NCBI RefSeq assembly: GCF_000220525.1
Contig: NZ_AFPK01000040.1
Coordinates: forward strand, 1-60,681
Direction of reading: 5' to 3'
DNA length: 60,681 nt
DNA from: Ochrovirga pacifica
Lineage (GTDB): Bacteria; Bacteroidota; Bacteroidia; Flavobacteriales; Flavobacteriaceae
Each line of letters opens with the position of its first letter. Within the stretch, counting starts at the first letter, position 1. The position numbers and the translations under genes were made by a program. Below, piece by piece: positions 25,003 to 34,602 of this stretch. Below the pieces are notes generated by a model. It searched no databases, was not told the origin of the DNA, and saw only the letters and a list, made by a program, of their open reading frames with translations.

Positions 25003-26145
25003 ATGTATAAGTTACCTACATCACTACAGCAAAAATTAGCCAAGCGAATTCAAGATAATTCGTTCAGAACTGTTCAACCCCAACAGCATCTTATTGATTT
25101 TTATTCGAATGATTATTTAGGTTTTGCCCAGTCTTTAGAAATCAAAAAACAGGTAGATATTTTTACAAAAGAACAAGGTTGTTCTAATGGTAGCACGGGT
25201 TCACGTTTAATTTCGGGTACACATGCTATACATCTAGAGGTAGAACAGTTGGTGGCAGCGTATCATGGAGCTACAACAGGGCTTTTATACAATTCAGGAT
25301 ATGATGCTAATGTAGGTTTGTTTTCGTCCATTTTGCAAAAAAATGAGATCTTGTTGTATGACGAACTAATTCATGCATCGGTAAGAGACGGAATTCGATT
25401 GAGCAATGCCCACACTTACAAATTTAAACATAACAACAAAGCTGATTTAGAACAGAAGTTGCAACGTTTTAAAGAGACAGCAACTGAAATATATGTGGCC
25501 ATAGAGACAGTATATTCTATGGATGGAGACACCGCTCCTGTAAAAGATATAGCTGAACTTTGTAGCAAGTACAGGGCTCATCTTATCGTAGATGAGGCAC
25601 ATTCTGGTGGAGTGTTTGGTAATGCAGGAAAAGGCTGTGTGTCCGAATTAGGTATAGAAACACAAGTGTTTGCCCGTATTCATACCTTTGGAAAAGCGTT
25701 GGGTTGTCATGGAGCTATAGTGTTAGGTTCAGAGCAACTGAGAGATTATTTAATTAATTTTTCTCGATCTTTTATTTATACTACTGCTTTGCCTGTACAT
25801 GAGGTAGCAACTATCAAAGCTGCGTATTTAGAATTAAAAAAAGGAATCGCAATTGACCAATTACAAAGTAAGATTACTTATTTCCAACAACAACTAGAGG
25901 GCTTACAAATGGTAAATAAATTTATTCCTAGCAACAGTGCCATACATTGTTGTATTGTTTCTGGAAATGAAGCAGTAAAACATTTAGCTCAAAAAATACA
26001 AAAGAAAGGCATCAATATCAAACCAATTTTGTCTCCTACAGTGCCTAAAGGAAAAGAACGCTTGCGTATTTGTTTGCATGCGTTTAATACTTTGGATGAG
26101 ATTAAATTGCTTACAGAGTTGATTGCAAAAAACATAAAGGCTTAA
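25003..26145 (+). CDS. bioF: 8-amino-7-oxononanoate synthase-like PLP enzyme
   Basis: The 380-residue enzyme condenses pimeloyl-ACP (or CoA) with alanine in biotin synthesis. It belongs to the alpha-oxoamine synthase group of fold-type I PLP enzymes. Landmarks are DFYSNDYLGFA near 28-38, the glycine-rich GSTGSRLISGTH near 66-77, the cofactor Asp and His in VDEAHSGGVFG near 197-207, and the PLP lysine in HTFGKALGCHG near 227-237. It is the first of three biotin genes (bioF, bioD, bioA) that nearly touch or overlap. bioB and bioC are not in this window. Confidence 0.94.
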   Translation: MYKLPTSLQQKLAKRIQDNSFRTVQPQQHLIDFYSNDYLGFAQSLEIKKQVDIFTKEQGCSNGSTGSRLISGTHAIHLEVEQLVAAYHGATTGLLYNSGYDANVGLFSSILQKNEILLYDELIHASVRDGIRLSNAHTYKFKHNNKADLEQKLQRFKETATEIYVAIETVYSMDGDTAPVKDIAELCSKYRAHLIVDEAHSGGVFGNAGKGCVSELGIETQVFARIHTFGKALGCHGAIVLGSEQLRDYLINFSRSFIYTTALPVHEVATIKAAYLELKKGIAIDQLQSKITYFQQQLEGLQMVNKFIPSNSAIHCCIVSGNEAVKHLAQKIQKKGINIKPILSPTVPKGKERLRICLHAFNTLDEIKLLTELIAKNIKA

Positions 26146-26147
26146 AC

Positions 26148-26774
26148 ATGAAAAAAAATATATTTATTACTGGGATTTCTACAGATGTAGGTAAAACTTT
26201 AGCTGCTGCTATCGTAGTAGAAGCCTTAGAAGCTGATTACTGGAAACCGATTCAGGCAGGAGATGTATCGTATGGAGACAAAGATCGAGTTCAGGCTCTG
26301 ATTAGCAATTCAAGTTCCAAATTTTTTCCCAACACATATGCGTTAAAAACTCCAATGAGCCCGCATGCAGCAGCAGAAATAGATCAGGTGACAATTCAAG
26401 TAAATAAAATAACTGCTCCAGAAACGAACCAAACATTAGTGATTGAAGGAGCAGGTGGTTTGTTGGTGCCAATCAACAATACTCAAACCATTGCAGACAT
26501 CATTCCACAAGATGCTTTGGTAGTGGTAGTATCTAAACATTATTTGGGAAGTATCAATCACACCTTAATGACCTTGGAATTGCTAAAACAAAAAGGGGTA
26601 AAAACAGCATTGATTTATAGTGGTGATGAGCATCCAACTACAGAAAGTATTGTGGCTAAAATGACGAATGTTCCTGTTATCGGACGTATAAATCAAGAGG
26701 CAGAAATTAACAAACAAGTGGTTAAAAAATATGCGACTTTGTTTAAAAGTAATTTAGAAGATGAGCTTAACTAA
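26148..26774 (+). CDS. bioD: dethiobiotin synthase
   Basis: The 208-residue enzyme closes the ureido ring of dethiobiotin using CO2 and ATP. The N-terminal P-loop variant GISTDVGKT (9-17) is characteristic, and LVIEGAGGLLVPIN (about 95-110) holds the conserved EGAGG motif. It starts two bases after bioF ends and overlaps bioA by 14 bases. Confidence 0.96.
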   Translation: MKKNIFITGISTDVGKTLAAAIVVEALEADYWKPIQAGDVSYGDKDRVQALISNSSSKFFPNTYALKTPMSPHAAAEIDQVTIQVNKITAPETNQTLVIEGAGGLLVPINNTQTIADIIPQDALVVVVSKHYLGSINHTLMTLELLKQKGVKTALIYSGDEHPTTESIVAKMTNVPVIGRINQEAEINKQVVKKYATLFKSNLEDELN

Positions 26775-28029
26775 AAGAGATCAAAAACACTTATGGCATC
26801 CGCTTACTCAGCACAAAATGACACCCGAGCACTTAGGTATTGTAAAAGCAAACGGAGTGTATTTGCAAGATGAGGAAGGAAAAAAATATATAGATGCTAT
26901 CTCTTCGTGGTATACAGCTGTATACGGCCATTGTCATCCATATATGGTACAAAAAGTAACAGCACAAGTACAAACTTTAGATCAGATTGTTTTTGCGGGA
27001 TTTACACATCCAGCGGCAGTAAATATGTCGGAGAAATTGATGGAAATTTTGCCAGACAATCAACAAAAAATATTCTTTTCTGATAATGGATCTACAACAG
27101 TAGATATTGCTTTAAAAATGAGTTTGCAATACCATTTCAATCAGGGAAAAAAGAAATTAAAAATTGTTGCTTTTAAAAATGCCTTTCATGGAGATACGTT
27201 TGGTGCCATGTCTGTTTCTGGTTTAGACGTGTACAATGGTCCTTTTTCTGATGTTGTATTAAGTGTAGATAGAATTGCAGTACCCACCGATGAAAACTGT
27301 CATCAAGTTCTAGCCGATTTTAAAAAGTTGCTTGCCACCAATCAAGTAGCTTGTTTTGTGTTCGAGCCTTTGGTACAAGGGGCAAATTGCATGCATATGC
27401 ATCAAGCAAAACACTTGGATGCTTTGATTGCTTTGGCTCAAAAATACGATACGGTTTGTATTGCAGATGAGGTAATGACAGGCTTTGGAAAAACAGGAAC
27501 TTACTTCGCTTCTGATCAGTTAGAAAACAAACCAGATATCATGTGTTTGTCAAAAGCATTAACAGGGGGGATGATTCCTATGGGACTTACTACTTGTACT
27601 CAGAAAATATACGATGCTTTTTATGCCAATGAAATAGCCAAAGGTTTTTTTCATGGCCATACTTATTCTGCCAATCCTATTGCTTGTGCAGCAGTAATCG
27701 CAAGTGTTGATTTATTAAAATCCGAAGAAATTCAAACTGGAATTAAGAGAATACAAAAAGGACATCAAGCTTTTTTAAAAAGCATCAAACCATATACTAA
27801 GGTAAAAAAGGCAAGAACTCTTGGAGTAATTCTAGCCATTGATTTGGATGTAGCTATTGACCGTTACGGAAAAGATCGAAACGCCATCTTTAATCATTTT
27901 ATGAGTAAGGGTATTTTTTTAAGACCTTTGGGGAATACCTTGTACGTGGTTCCTCCTTACGTTATAAAACAAAAAGAGCTAGCGTTTATTTATGATGAGA
28001 TAAAGGAATACATTCATCTTATAAGTTAA
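26761..28029 (+). CDS. bioA: adenosylmethionine-8-amino-7-oxononanoate aminotransferase
   Basis: The 422-residue class III PLP aminotransferase converts 8-amino-7-oxononanoate to diaminopelargonate, with SAM as usual amino donor. Landmarks are LWHPLTQHK near 10, FSDNGSTTVDIALKM near 104-118, the cofactor Asp in IADEVMTGFGKTG near 235-247 and the PLP lysine in LSKALTGG near 262-269. It overlaps bioD by 14 bases, ensuring coupled translation, and ends the operon; the next gene converges from the other strand after 66 bases. Confidence 0.96.
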   Translation: MSLTKRDQKHLWHPLTQHKMTPEHLGIVKANGVYLQDEEGKKYIDAISSWYTAVYGHCHPYMVQKVTAQVQTLDQIVFAGFTHPAAVNMSEKLMEILPDNQQKIFFSDNGSTTVDIALKMSLQYHFNQGKKKLKIVAFKNAFHGDTFGAMSVSGLDVYNGPFSDVVLSVDRIAVPTDENCHQVLADFKKLLATNQVACFVFEPLVQGANCMHMHQAKHLDALIALAQKYDTVCIADEVMTGFGKTGTYFASDQLENKPDIMCLSKALTGGMIPMGLTTCTQKIYDAFYANEIAKGFFHGHTYSANPIACAAVIASVDLLKSEEIQTGIKRIQKGHQAFLKSIKPYTKVKKARTLGVILAIDLDVAIDRYGKDRNAIFNHFMSKGIFLRPLGNTLYVVPPYVIKQKELAFIYDEIKEYIHLIS

Positions 28030-28095
28030 ATGTATTCGACTTTGCTTTACGATTGTTTGGTTTAAGATTCAAGTTTTAACGGAGTTGAAAATGAA

Positions 28096-29274
28096 TTATA
28101 TGATTTTTTCGCAAACCAAAACGACTTGTTCGTTTTCTAAATTTGTTGTAAAAAACAAATATATATTTCCTCCTTCTTTAATTCCTGTTTTTTTACGAAT
28201 GGTAGCCACAGATTCTTTAAAGTTTCGCGTAGTGATGTTTGCCTTTTTTTCGGGGAGTAGTTTTAAGAGTTGTTTTTTATGATAAGGAAGATTATGAAGA
28301 ATTTTAAAACGTCTACCCGCAAATGGCACTAACGTATTGGAGGTGTATAGATGTGAATGTTGATGAAGTTTACAAACGTTGTAAGAATCACAAACTGCTG
28401 CAAATCCACCAGATTTTAAAATAGCACTATTGGGTTCGTACAAGTAGGTTAATGGCTTAGAGAGTTCGTAGGGATACTCTTGTTGATAAGTAAAACGAAA
28501 CGTATTGGATTCTTTGTCTAGATTGGTTGCCAAGATGTCAATTTTGCCTTCGTAGTTCTTTTCAATACAAACCAAAACCTCCTTAACTTCATTATGCAAA
28601 GCAACTACGTGGATTTTTTTAACAAACTTCAATTCGTTTATACAACTACTGATGTCTATTAAGGGAGAGTTTTTAATAAGTATTTGATTTGTTTTTTCTA
28701 ATAAAGAATCCAAGTGCATAGGAACATTAGGAAGACAGTCTTTTAGTAAAAATACTTTTCCTTTGGCATCATTTCTCCTAGAAGGGTCTATGTAAATCCA
28801 ATCGTAGTGCTGGTTGTTGTCTATTACGTATTGTACTCCGTCTCCTTGAATACATTGTATGTTTTTGATCCCTAAGACTTGATTGTTGTGTTGCACCATT
28901 TCAGAAAGTTCGGAGTTCAATTCGCAATGAATTACTTGTGCAAACACAGACGAAAATGCATGACAGTCTACTCCAAAACCTCCAGTAATATCAATAATGC
29001 GGTTTCCCCCTTCAATCATTTCACTTTTAAAAGATGCGGTAGTTTCGGATGAAGTTTGTTCTATATTCAGTTTGTTGGGGTAATAAATTCCATCCGTTCG
29101 AAACCATAACGGTAGTTTTTTTTCACACTTTCTTTTCGATTCCAATTGCTGTAACAGTTCATGCATGTCTACATCAACAAAAGGACTTCCTTTAAAAACC
29201 AATTGTGTAATGTCTGTTTTTAGATGTTGCAGAATGTACTGCTGAATATGATTTTTTAAAAGGTTGGTGTTCAA
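28096..29274 (-). CDS. class I SAM-dependent methyltransferase with THUMP-like domain
   Basis: The 392-residue protein has a helical N-terminal region, a Rossmann methyltransferase core and a C-terminal THUMP-like segment ending in LVCEKII. The core shows SAM-binding motif I (RIIDITGGFGVDCHAF near 93-108), an acidic loop (VIHCELN near 115-121) and a motif IV-like DWIYIDPSRR near 155-164. DPSRR replaces the usual DPPY or NPPF, which is characteristic of this uncharacterised RNA-methyltransferase-like family. It lies two bases from an AI-2E family gene on the same strand. The substrate is unknown; RNA is likely from the THUMP-like part. Confidence 0.85.
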   Translation of the reverse strand: MNTNLLKNHIQQYILQHLKTDITQLVFKGSPFVDVDMHELLQQLESKRKCEKKLPLWFRTDGIYYPNKLNIEQTSSETTASFKSEMIEGGNRIIDITGGFGVDCHAFSSVFAQVIHCELNSELSEMVQHNNQVLGIKNIQCIQGDGVQYVIDNNQHYDWIYIDPSRRNDAKGKVFLLKDCLPNVPMHLDSLLEKTNQILIKNSPLIDISSCINELKFVKKIHVVALHNEVKEVLVCIEKNYEGKIDILATNLDKESNTFRFTYQQEYPYELSKPLTYLYEPNSAILKSGGFAAVCDSYNVCKLHQHSHLYTSNTLVPFAGRRFKILHNLPYHKKQLLKLLPEKKANITTRNFKESVATIRKKTGIKEGGNIYLFFTTNLENEQVVLVCEKII

Positions 29275-29276
29275 TG

Positions 29277-30359
29277 TTACAAATCTTGAGTTAGTAGTTT
29301 TACGGCTTTGTACTTGTAAAAAAATTCTTTGGCAATTACTTTAATAGCGGTGTAACATGGAATAGATACCACCATTCCGATCACACCAAAAAGACTTCCA
29401 AAAATCATAATCACTAAAAAGATTTCTAGTGGATGAGATTTAACACTTTTTGAAAAGATTAACGGCTGACTAACAAAATTGTCTAACAACTGAGCAAATA
29501 AGTAGCCAGACATAATGTACAAGGTGTTGGGAAGAATTTGGGTCTGAAAGTCTAAATCTAAGTTGTTGGTGGTTGCCAAAACAAACATAATAATTCCTCC
29601 GATTAAAGGTCCTATGTACGGAATTAAATTAAACAAAGCACATAAAAAAGCAATAATCAAAGCATTTTCAATATCAAAAATACTTAATACCAATGTGTAG
29701 ATGATAAAGAGGACAGAAATTTGAAGAACCAAACCAATAAAGTAACGAGATAATAAGTCTTTGATTATTTCTAGCGATCTAGCTGCGTGTATAATATGTT
29801 GCTTAGGAATAAAGGCAAAAGTTCCTCTAGATAAAATTCTGGAATCTGACATAAAGAAAAAGGTAATAAACAAAACCGAAAACAAGCCCATGCTAAACGA
29901 ACCAATACTTGCCAAGATAAGGTTAAGAATGTTAGGAATATTCTTTAGGCTAGGCATTACATCAAAGGTTTTGGTTTTTTCTAAAATGTCAATATTGCGA
30001 GTAAGTAAATAAGAATTGATTTCGTTACTTAAATGTTCCATTTTTAGTTTAAACGCTTCAGAGTTTAGCAAGGCTATATTTTCACTCTGTTTGCTAATTA
30101 ACGGAGCAAATGCATTGATAATAATGGCAATGATAAAAATATACACTCCCATAGAAATTACTGCAGATAAGTTGTTTTTGATTTTTAACTTTTGATTTAA
30201 AAACTTAAGCATGGGTCTAGAAATCAAGGTCAGCACCGCAGAAATTAGGATGTAAACAAGAATGGTTTGTATTTGTATAAAGAACCAGATAAGAGCAACA
30301 ATCCCAGCTAGGATACTTAGGGTTCTTAACAGTCCGTTACTGAGTGTTTTTGCGGTCAT
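29277..30359 (-). CDS. AI-2E family (PerM-like) membrane transporter
   Basis: The 360-residue inner-membrane protein has about eight hydrophobic segments. The family signature is visible in the LIPYIGPLIGG stretch (about 248-258), followed by the QPLIFSKSVKSHPLEIFLVIM region (about 298-318). Family members have been linked to autoinducer-2 export (TqsA), to Na+/H+ antiport, or to unknown roles; the neighbourhood does not decide. It overlaps the end of the upstream ACP phosphodiesterase gene by 23 bases and lies two bases before the methyltransferase gene, so three genes form one transcript. Confidence 0.9.
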   Translation of the reverse strand: MTAKTLSNGLLRTLSILAGIVALIWFFIQIQTILVYILISAVLTLISRPMLKFLNQKLKIKNNLSAVISMGVYIFIIAIIINAFAPLISKQSENIALLNSEAFKLKMEHLSNEINSYLLTRNIDILEKTKTFDVMPSLKNIPNILNLILASIGSFSMGLFSVLFITFFFMSDSRILSRGTFAFIPKQHIIHAARSLEIIKDLLSRYFIGLVLQISVLFIIYTLVLSIFDIENALIIAFLCALFNLIPYIGPLIGGIIMFVLATTNNLDLDFQTQILPNTLYIMSGYLFAQLLDNFVSQPLIFSKSVKSHPLEIFLVIMIFGSLFGVIGMVVSIPCYTAIKVIAKEFFYKYKAVKLLTQDL

Positions 30360-30939
30360 AGCTTTCTAAATATTGATGGCAGTAAGACTGAATTTCATCA
30401 AAAAAAAGAATGAAATCTTTTTCAAAAATAGCATAATTCTCTTTCAAATCTTCAATAGCTTCGTTCATTTTAGACAATCCTTTGGTTCGGATATTCATGT
30501 CGTGCATAATTTCGCCAATTCCCTCAAGGGTTCTGTACTTATACAACCAGTTTTGCGAAGACATGTAAGGAAGTAAGTTTTGTGCTCTTTCGGGAAGAAT
30601 GCTGTAGTTGTCAAAAAACAATTGATACAGTCCTTGACTGTAGTTTAATAGCGGAATATTGGAGTATTGCTGCCAGTTTTTAGCTAAAAAATGATCGTAT
30701 ATTAAATCAATAATAACTCCTTTGTACAATCGGTATTTTGGGTCTAATCTGCGTTTGCTTTGTCTAAAAATAGGGTGCGTGTCCGTAAAATGATCAATAG
30801 CTCTGTGCATCATAATTCCAAACTGTATGTCTTTTGTATAATGCTGGTATTTGTTTCCTTTTAGCGTATCTGCAATAAAATTCCCAATAATAATTTCTTT
30901 GTGGTTTTGGGATAGAAAAAGATGTGCTAAAAAATTCAT
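30337..30939 (-). CDS. acyl carrier protein phosphodiesterase family (DUF479)
   Basis: The 200-residue cytoplasmic protein begins MNFLAHLFLSQNHKEIIIGN, the AcpH family N-terminus, and keeps the HD-like metal site residues in GNFIADTLKG (20-29), HRAIDHFTD (46-54) and DLIYDHFLAKNW (79-90). AcpH removes the phosphopantetheine arm from acyl carrier protein. It overlaps the AI-2E gene by 23 bases and follows the terminator that ends dnaN. Length matches the family (about 190-200). Confidence 0.9.
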   Translation of the reverse strand: MNFLAHLFLSQNHKEIIIGNFIADTLKGNKYQHYTKDIQFGIMMHRAIDHFTDTHPIFRQSKRRLDPKYRLYKGVIIDLIYDHFLAKNWQQYSNIPLLNYSQGLYQLFFDNYSILPERAQNLLPYMSSQNWLYKYRTLEGIGEIMHDMNIRTKGLSKMNEAIEDLKENYAIFEKDFILFFDEIQSYCHQYLESYDRKNTQ

Positions 30940-30970
30940 TTTATTAGATTAAGGTAGATGAAGGTAAACA

Positions 30971-31007
30971 AAAAAAGCGTTTTACAGGATGTGCAAAACG
31001 CTTTTTT
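30971..31007 (-). terminator. intrinsic terminator after dnaN
   Basis: AAAAAAGCGTTTT (30971-30983) and AAAACGCTTTTTT (30995-31007) form a stem with an 11-base loop. On the minus strand the stem ends in T's; it could also work in the opposite direction. Confidence 0.85.
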
Positions 31008-31026
31008 AAGAATATAGTTAGTTGAG

Positions 31027-32142
31027 TTAGTTACTTAGCATAACAGGCATTACCAACATGGTAATCAATTCGCCTTCTTCGGTACCATCAGCAGGAGTTA
31101 AAATTCCAGCTCTGTTGGGCAAAGACATTTCTAGTTGTACATTTTCGGAAGAAAGGTTGTTTAACATTTCGGTTAAAAAACGAGAGTTGAACCCTATTTC
31201 TAAATCATCTCCGTTATAATCACATAACAAACGCTCGTTGGCTTTGTTAGAAAAGTCTAAGTCTTCAGCAGAAATATGTAGTTCTGTTCCAGCCATTTTT
31301 AAACGAATTTGATGCGTAGTTTTGCTAGAGAAAATAGAAACACGCTTGGTAGAGTTTAAAAAAGAGTTTCTAGAAATAGAAAGAACATTAGGGTTTTCTT
31401 TTGGAATTACAGCGTTGTAGTTTGGATATTTTCCATCAATTAACCTACAGATTAACGAAACGTTATCAAAAGTAAATTTGGCATTGGCATCGTTGTAAGA
31501 TATGCTTACTTCAGCATCTGAAGAAGCCAAAATTCCCTTTAAAATATTCAAAGGTTTTTTAGGCATAATAAACTCTGCTGCAGTGGCTGCCTTTACATCT
31601 GTTCGGGTATATTTTACCAATTTGTGAGCATCGGTAGCTACAAAAGTTAAGTCTTCGGTACCAAACTGAAAAAACACACCGCTCATTACAGGTCTTAATT
31701 CATCATTACCTGCAGCAAAAATAGTTTTAGAAATTGCGTTGGCTAAAATATTGGCAGGTACCAAAGTAGTACTTGGTTTTTCTAGTTCAATAGCTTTAGG
31801 AAATTCACTTCCGTCAAAATAAGGCATTCCGTAGTTTCCTTGTTCCGATGTCATTTCTACCTCGTTTTCCTGAATCTTAAAAGTTAAAGGCTGGTTAGGA
31901 AGCGTTTTTAAAGTATCTAACAAAATTTTAGAAGGAACAGCAATTGCACCTTCATCTTCGGATTGTACTTCTATTAAGGTAGACATGGTGGTTTCCAAAT
32001 CAGATGCCGAAATGGTCAATTCTCCTTGGTTTAGCTCAAATAAAAAATTATCTAAAATAGGCAAGGTGTTGCTGGTGCTAATTACACCACTTAAAACTTG
32101 TAATTGTTTCAACAATTGCGAGCTAGATACTATAAATTTCAT
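31027..32142 (-). CDS. dnaN: DNA polymerase III sliding clamp (beta subunit)
   Basis: The 371-residue ring subunit keeps the replicative polymerase on DNA. Three clamp domains of about 120 residues are evident: the N-terminus MKFIVSSSQLLKQLQVLSGV, the middle AGNDELRPVMSGVFFQF, and the C-terminal PNRAGILTPADGTEEGELITMLVMPVML. Length is standard. As in many Bacteroidetes it is not next to dnaA but downstream of gldG. It has its own promoter in the 113-base gap and a terminator behind it. Confidence 0.98.
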   Translation of the reverse strand: MKFIVSSSQLLKQLQVLSGVISTSNTLPILDNFLFELNQGELTISASDLETTMSTLIEVQSEDEGAIAVPSKILLDTLKTLPNQPLTFKIQENEVEMTSEQGNYGMPYFDGSEFPKAIELEKPSTTLVPANILANAISKTIFAAGNDELRPVMSGVFFQFGTEDLTFVATDAHKLVKYTRTDVKAATAAEFIMPKKPLNILKGILASSDAEVSISYNDANAKFTFDNVSLICRLIDGKYPNYNAVIPKENPNVLSISRNSFLNSTKRVSIFSSKTTHQIRLKMAGTELHISAEDLDFSNKANERLLCDYNGDDLEIGFNSRFLTEMLNNLSSENVQLEMSLPNRAGILTPADGTEEGELITMLVMPVMLSN

Positions 32143-32184
32143 AAGTTGTTACTGTTAAGTAATAATGATAAGTTGTATGAAAAG

Positions 32185-32214
32185 CTAATATAGAATGAAA
32201 TCGTATGCTATCAA
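32185..32214 (-). promoter_or_regulatory. dnaN promoter
   Basis: On the minus strand TTG (32214-32212), 19 bases, then TATATTAG (32192-32185), one mismatch from TAnnTTTG. It would give a leader of about 40 bases. Confidence 0.55.
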
Positions 32215-32255
32215 AGAAATGTTTTAAACATAATTAAAGAGACTGTTAATAACCT

Positions 32256-33890
32256 TTAAGAATAATTCTTTTTTCTCCTCAAAAAATTAAGCAATCCTAC
32301 TAGGGATAATAGCAATAGTGGCAATCCCAAGTTTAGCCATTGCCAGTATATCTTTTCTTGATATGCTTTAGGTTTGTTAATAAAATCTAGTGTGATTTTT
32401 TTGGCTCTAAGTTGAATGAGTCCAGAATCATTCAACAAATAGTTAACCGTATTGGTTAAAAATTCTTTGTTGGCAAAATACGATTGAGTCCATTTGTCTA
32501 AGCCTAGTTCTAAGGGTTTTCCTTTGCTAATTTGATTACTGCTAAGGTCTCCATCGGCAATAACCACCATTTTATTGTTGCTTCCTTTATCTAAATGTTT
32601 GGTTGCAAAGGGTTTTACACGGTTTTGATAAGCAGAAGTAAAATCTCCTTCTAACAACACACCTATTATTTTAGATCCTTGTTGGTATGAAGCTACATCT
32701 CCAGTTTCGGTAATACTAGCCAAAGAAACATATGTTGGTACAGCTTGGGTTTTGCTTAAAGCAGAACTTTGTAGCAAAACTGTTTTGCGAATACGGGGAT
32801 TAAGAGTGTCTAAACTATTGGCAAATTCTAGCCTAACTTCTCCTATGTTTTGATTGATAACATGTTGCTGGTTGCTTTTAATCACAGGATAATAATCCCA
32901 TAAAAACTCATCGTATTGAGTGTTGTTGCCAATTTTTCCTGTGGCTAATGGAATTTTAGCGGCATACAAATCTCTTATCAAATGTTTTTGTATGCGCACT
33001 CCGTAATTAAACAAATAATCGGTTAGATTTAAATTTCTCTGATAAGCCAGTAATTTTCCATGCTGCATCAAACTATCTTTGGGGGTGTGCACCAAATCTA
33101 ACAACCACAGTGTTGCTCCTCCGTGTACTGTATACTGATCTAAAACGTATTTTTCTTGTTCGCTAAACGCTTCTGTAGGCTTGCTAATAATTGTTAAATC
33201 AAAGTCTTTTAGTTGTGCCAGTGTTTGTTTAGGATTCTTAGCTACAGAGTCTAAAGTAAACGGAGCTAGAAAATAATTTTCTCCCAGACTTTTTAGCCAA
33301 TCGTATTGGTACAAATCGTTCAGTTGGCCATTTCCTTTAAGTACTGCAATCTTTTGTTTTTTTACAGCGGTAATTTGTTGTATTCCGTTGGCAAAGGCAA
33401 ACTCTAAATTCTGAACAGAGTTTTCTATTTGACGGCTTTCGTCTTCAAAAAAAGAATTTTTTAAAAGATTGATTTTTTTTGTTTTCTGACCACTTTTTAT
33501 CAGAGCCCAAGGAAAAATGATGCGTTCCGAAACGGTTCCGTCTTCTTGAACGGTCAATCGGCTAGGGGATAGCCCTTTGGAAATTAGTTCTTGCTCCTTT
33601 CCTTTGGGAGATACAAATGCAAAGTGAATATGCTTGTTTTGTGCTTGTAGCTCTGTTAAAAAATACAAAGTTTCTCTACGCAAGCGTTCAAAATCAAAAG
33701 GCAAATCATCCGTTAAAAATACCTGAATAAAAACGTCTTGAGACAAATTGGTTAGTAAGTGTTGCGTAGGTGTAGATAAGGAATATTTTTGGTCTTTGGT
33801 AAAATCCCAACGTATGGAAACTTGAGTACATACAACGTTGATAGCAACGACAAAAATAACTAGAATTATATTTTTTTTAGAGGCGATCAT
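32256..33890 (-). CDS. gldG: gliding motility ABC transporter component GldG
   Basis: The 544-residue protein has an N-terminal membrane helix (about 7-25) and a long periplasmic ABC_transp_aux-type region (about 30-500). A C-terminal membrane helix follows (about 513-532, WQWLNLGLPLLLLSLVGLLNFL) and a basic tail RRKKNYS. This is the GldG architecture; with GldF and the ATPase GldA it forms an ABC transporter linked to gliding in Flavobacteria. It overlaps gldF by 14 bases. gldA is usually elsewhere in the genome and is not in this window. Confidence 0.93.
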   Translation of the reverse strand: MIASKKNIILVIFVVAINVVCTQVSIRWDFTKDQKYSLSTPTQHLLTNLSQDVFIQVFLTDDLPFDFERLRRETLYFLTELQAQNKHIHFAFVSPKGKEQELISKGLSPSRLTVQEDGTVSERIIFPWALIKSGQKTKKINLLKNSFFEDESRQIENSVQNLEFAFANGIQQITAVKKQKIAVLKGNGQLNDLYQYDWLKSLGENYFLAPFTLDSVAKNPKQTLAQLKDFDLTIISKPTEAFSEQEKYVLDQYTVHGGATLWLLDLVHTPKDSLMQHGKLLAYQRNLNLTDYLFNYGVRIQKHLIRDLYAAKIPLATGKIGNNTQYDEFLWDYYPVIKSNQQHVINQNIGEVRLEFANSLDTLNPRIRKTVLLQSSALSKTQAVPTYVSLASITETGDVASYQQGSKIIGVLLEGDFTSAYQNRVKPFATKHLDKGSNNKMVVIADGDLSSNQISKGKPLELGLDKWTQSYFANKEFLTNTVNYLLNDSGLIQLRAKKITLDFINKPKAYQEKIYWQWLNLGLPLLLLSLVGLLNFLRRKKNYS

Positions 33891-34602
33891 CCTGTAATTT
33901 TAAATGAGTAAATCCAAGAAATAAGAAAGAAAGAGATATAAAATACATGATATCGCTAAGTGCAATTACACCGCGGCTCATACTGTCAAAATGAAAGGGA
34001 ACTCCCAAAAGATGCCATCCTGAAGTAATGCCTTCGCTTAGGTTTTCTAGAGCAGTAAATCCAAAATAAAATATAGCATTGATGAGACTTGCCAAAATAA
34101 AAGAGGTGATGTTGTTTTGGGTTAAAATAGAACAAAACATTCCAATAGCAATGTAAAAACAAGCCAGTAATAATAGACCAAAATAAGAAGTAAATGTACT
34201 TCCCAAATCAATATTTCCTACAGGGTTTCCTAACTGGTAAACGCTGTATACAAAAACACAACTTAGCAACAAGGTAATGAACAGAATACAGGCATAGGCA
34301 AAAAATTTACCCAAAATAATTTCAGAACTTTTAAGAGGTAGTGTTTTTAACAACTCAATGGTTCCTTGTTGGTACTCGTCGGCAAAACTTTTCATGGTCA
34401 TTGCGGGAATCAAAAACAGGAAAACCCAAGAACTGTTAGAAAAAAACGCATTTAAGTGTGCAAAGCCAGTTAAGATTACGTTGCTGTATCCTTTAAAAAA
34501 CCAGAGCAATAAGGCGTTTAGAGTTAAAAAAGTCCCTAGAATTAAGTAGCCAACGGGATGACTAAAAAAGGATTGTAGCTCTTTGTAAAAAATAGGTTTC
34601 AT
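33877..34602 (-). CDS. gldF: gliding motility ABC transporter permease GldF
   Basis: The 241-residue inner-membrane permease of the ABC-2 type has six hydrophobic segments. The N-terminus MKPIFYKELQSFFSHPVGYL is typical of GldF. The loop MTMKSFADEYQQGTIELLKTLP (starting near 64) is the ABC-2 signature. It starts one base after the SAM hydrolase gene ends and overlaps gldG, so the three genes form one operon. Length matches known GldF (about 240). Confidence 0.95.
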   Translation of the reverse strand: MKPIFYKELQSFFSHPVGYLILGTFLTLNALLLWFFKGYSNVILTGFAHLNAFFSNSSWVFLFLIPAMTMKSFADEYQQGTIELLKTLPLKSSEIILGKFFAYACILFITLLLSCVFVYSVYQLGNPVGNIDLGSTFTSYFGLLLLACFYIAIGMFCSILTQNNITSFILASLINAIFYFGFTALENLSEGITSGWHLLGVPFHFDSMSRGVIALSDIMYFISLSFLFLGFTHLKLQDDRL

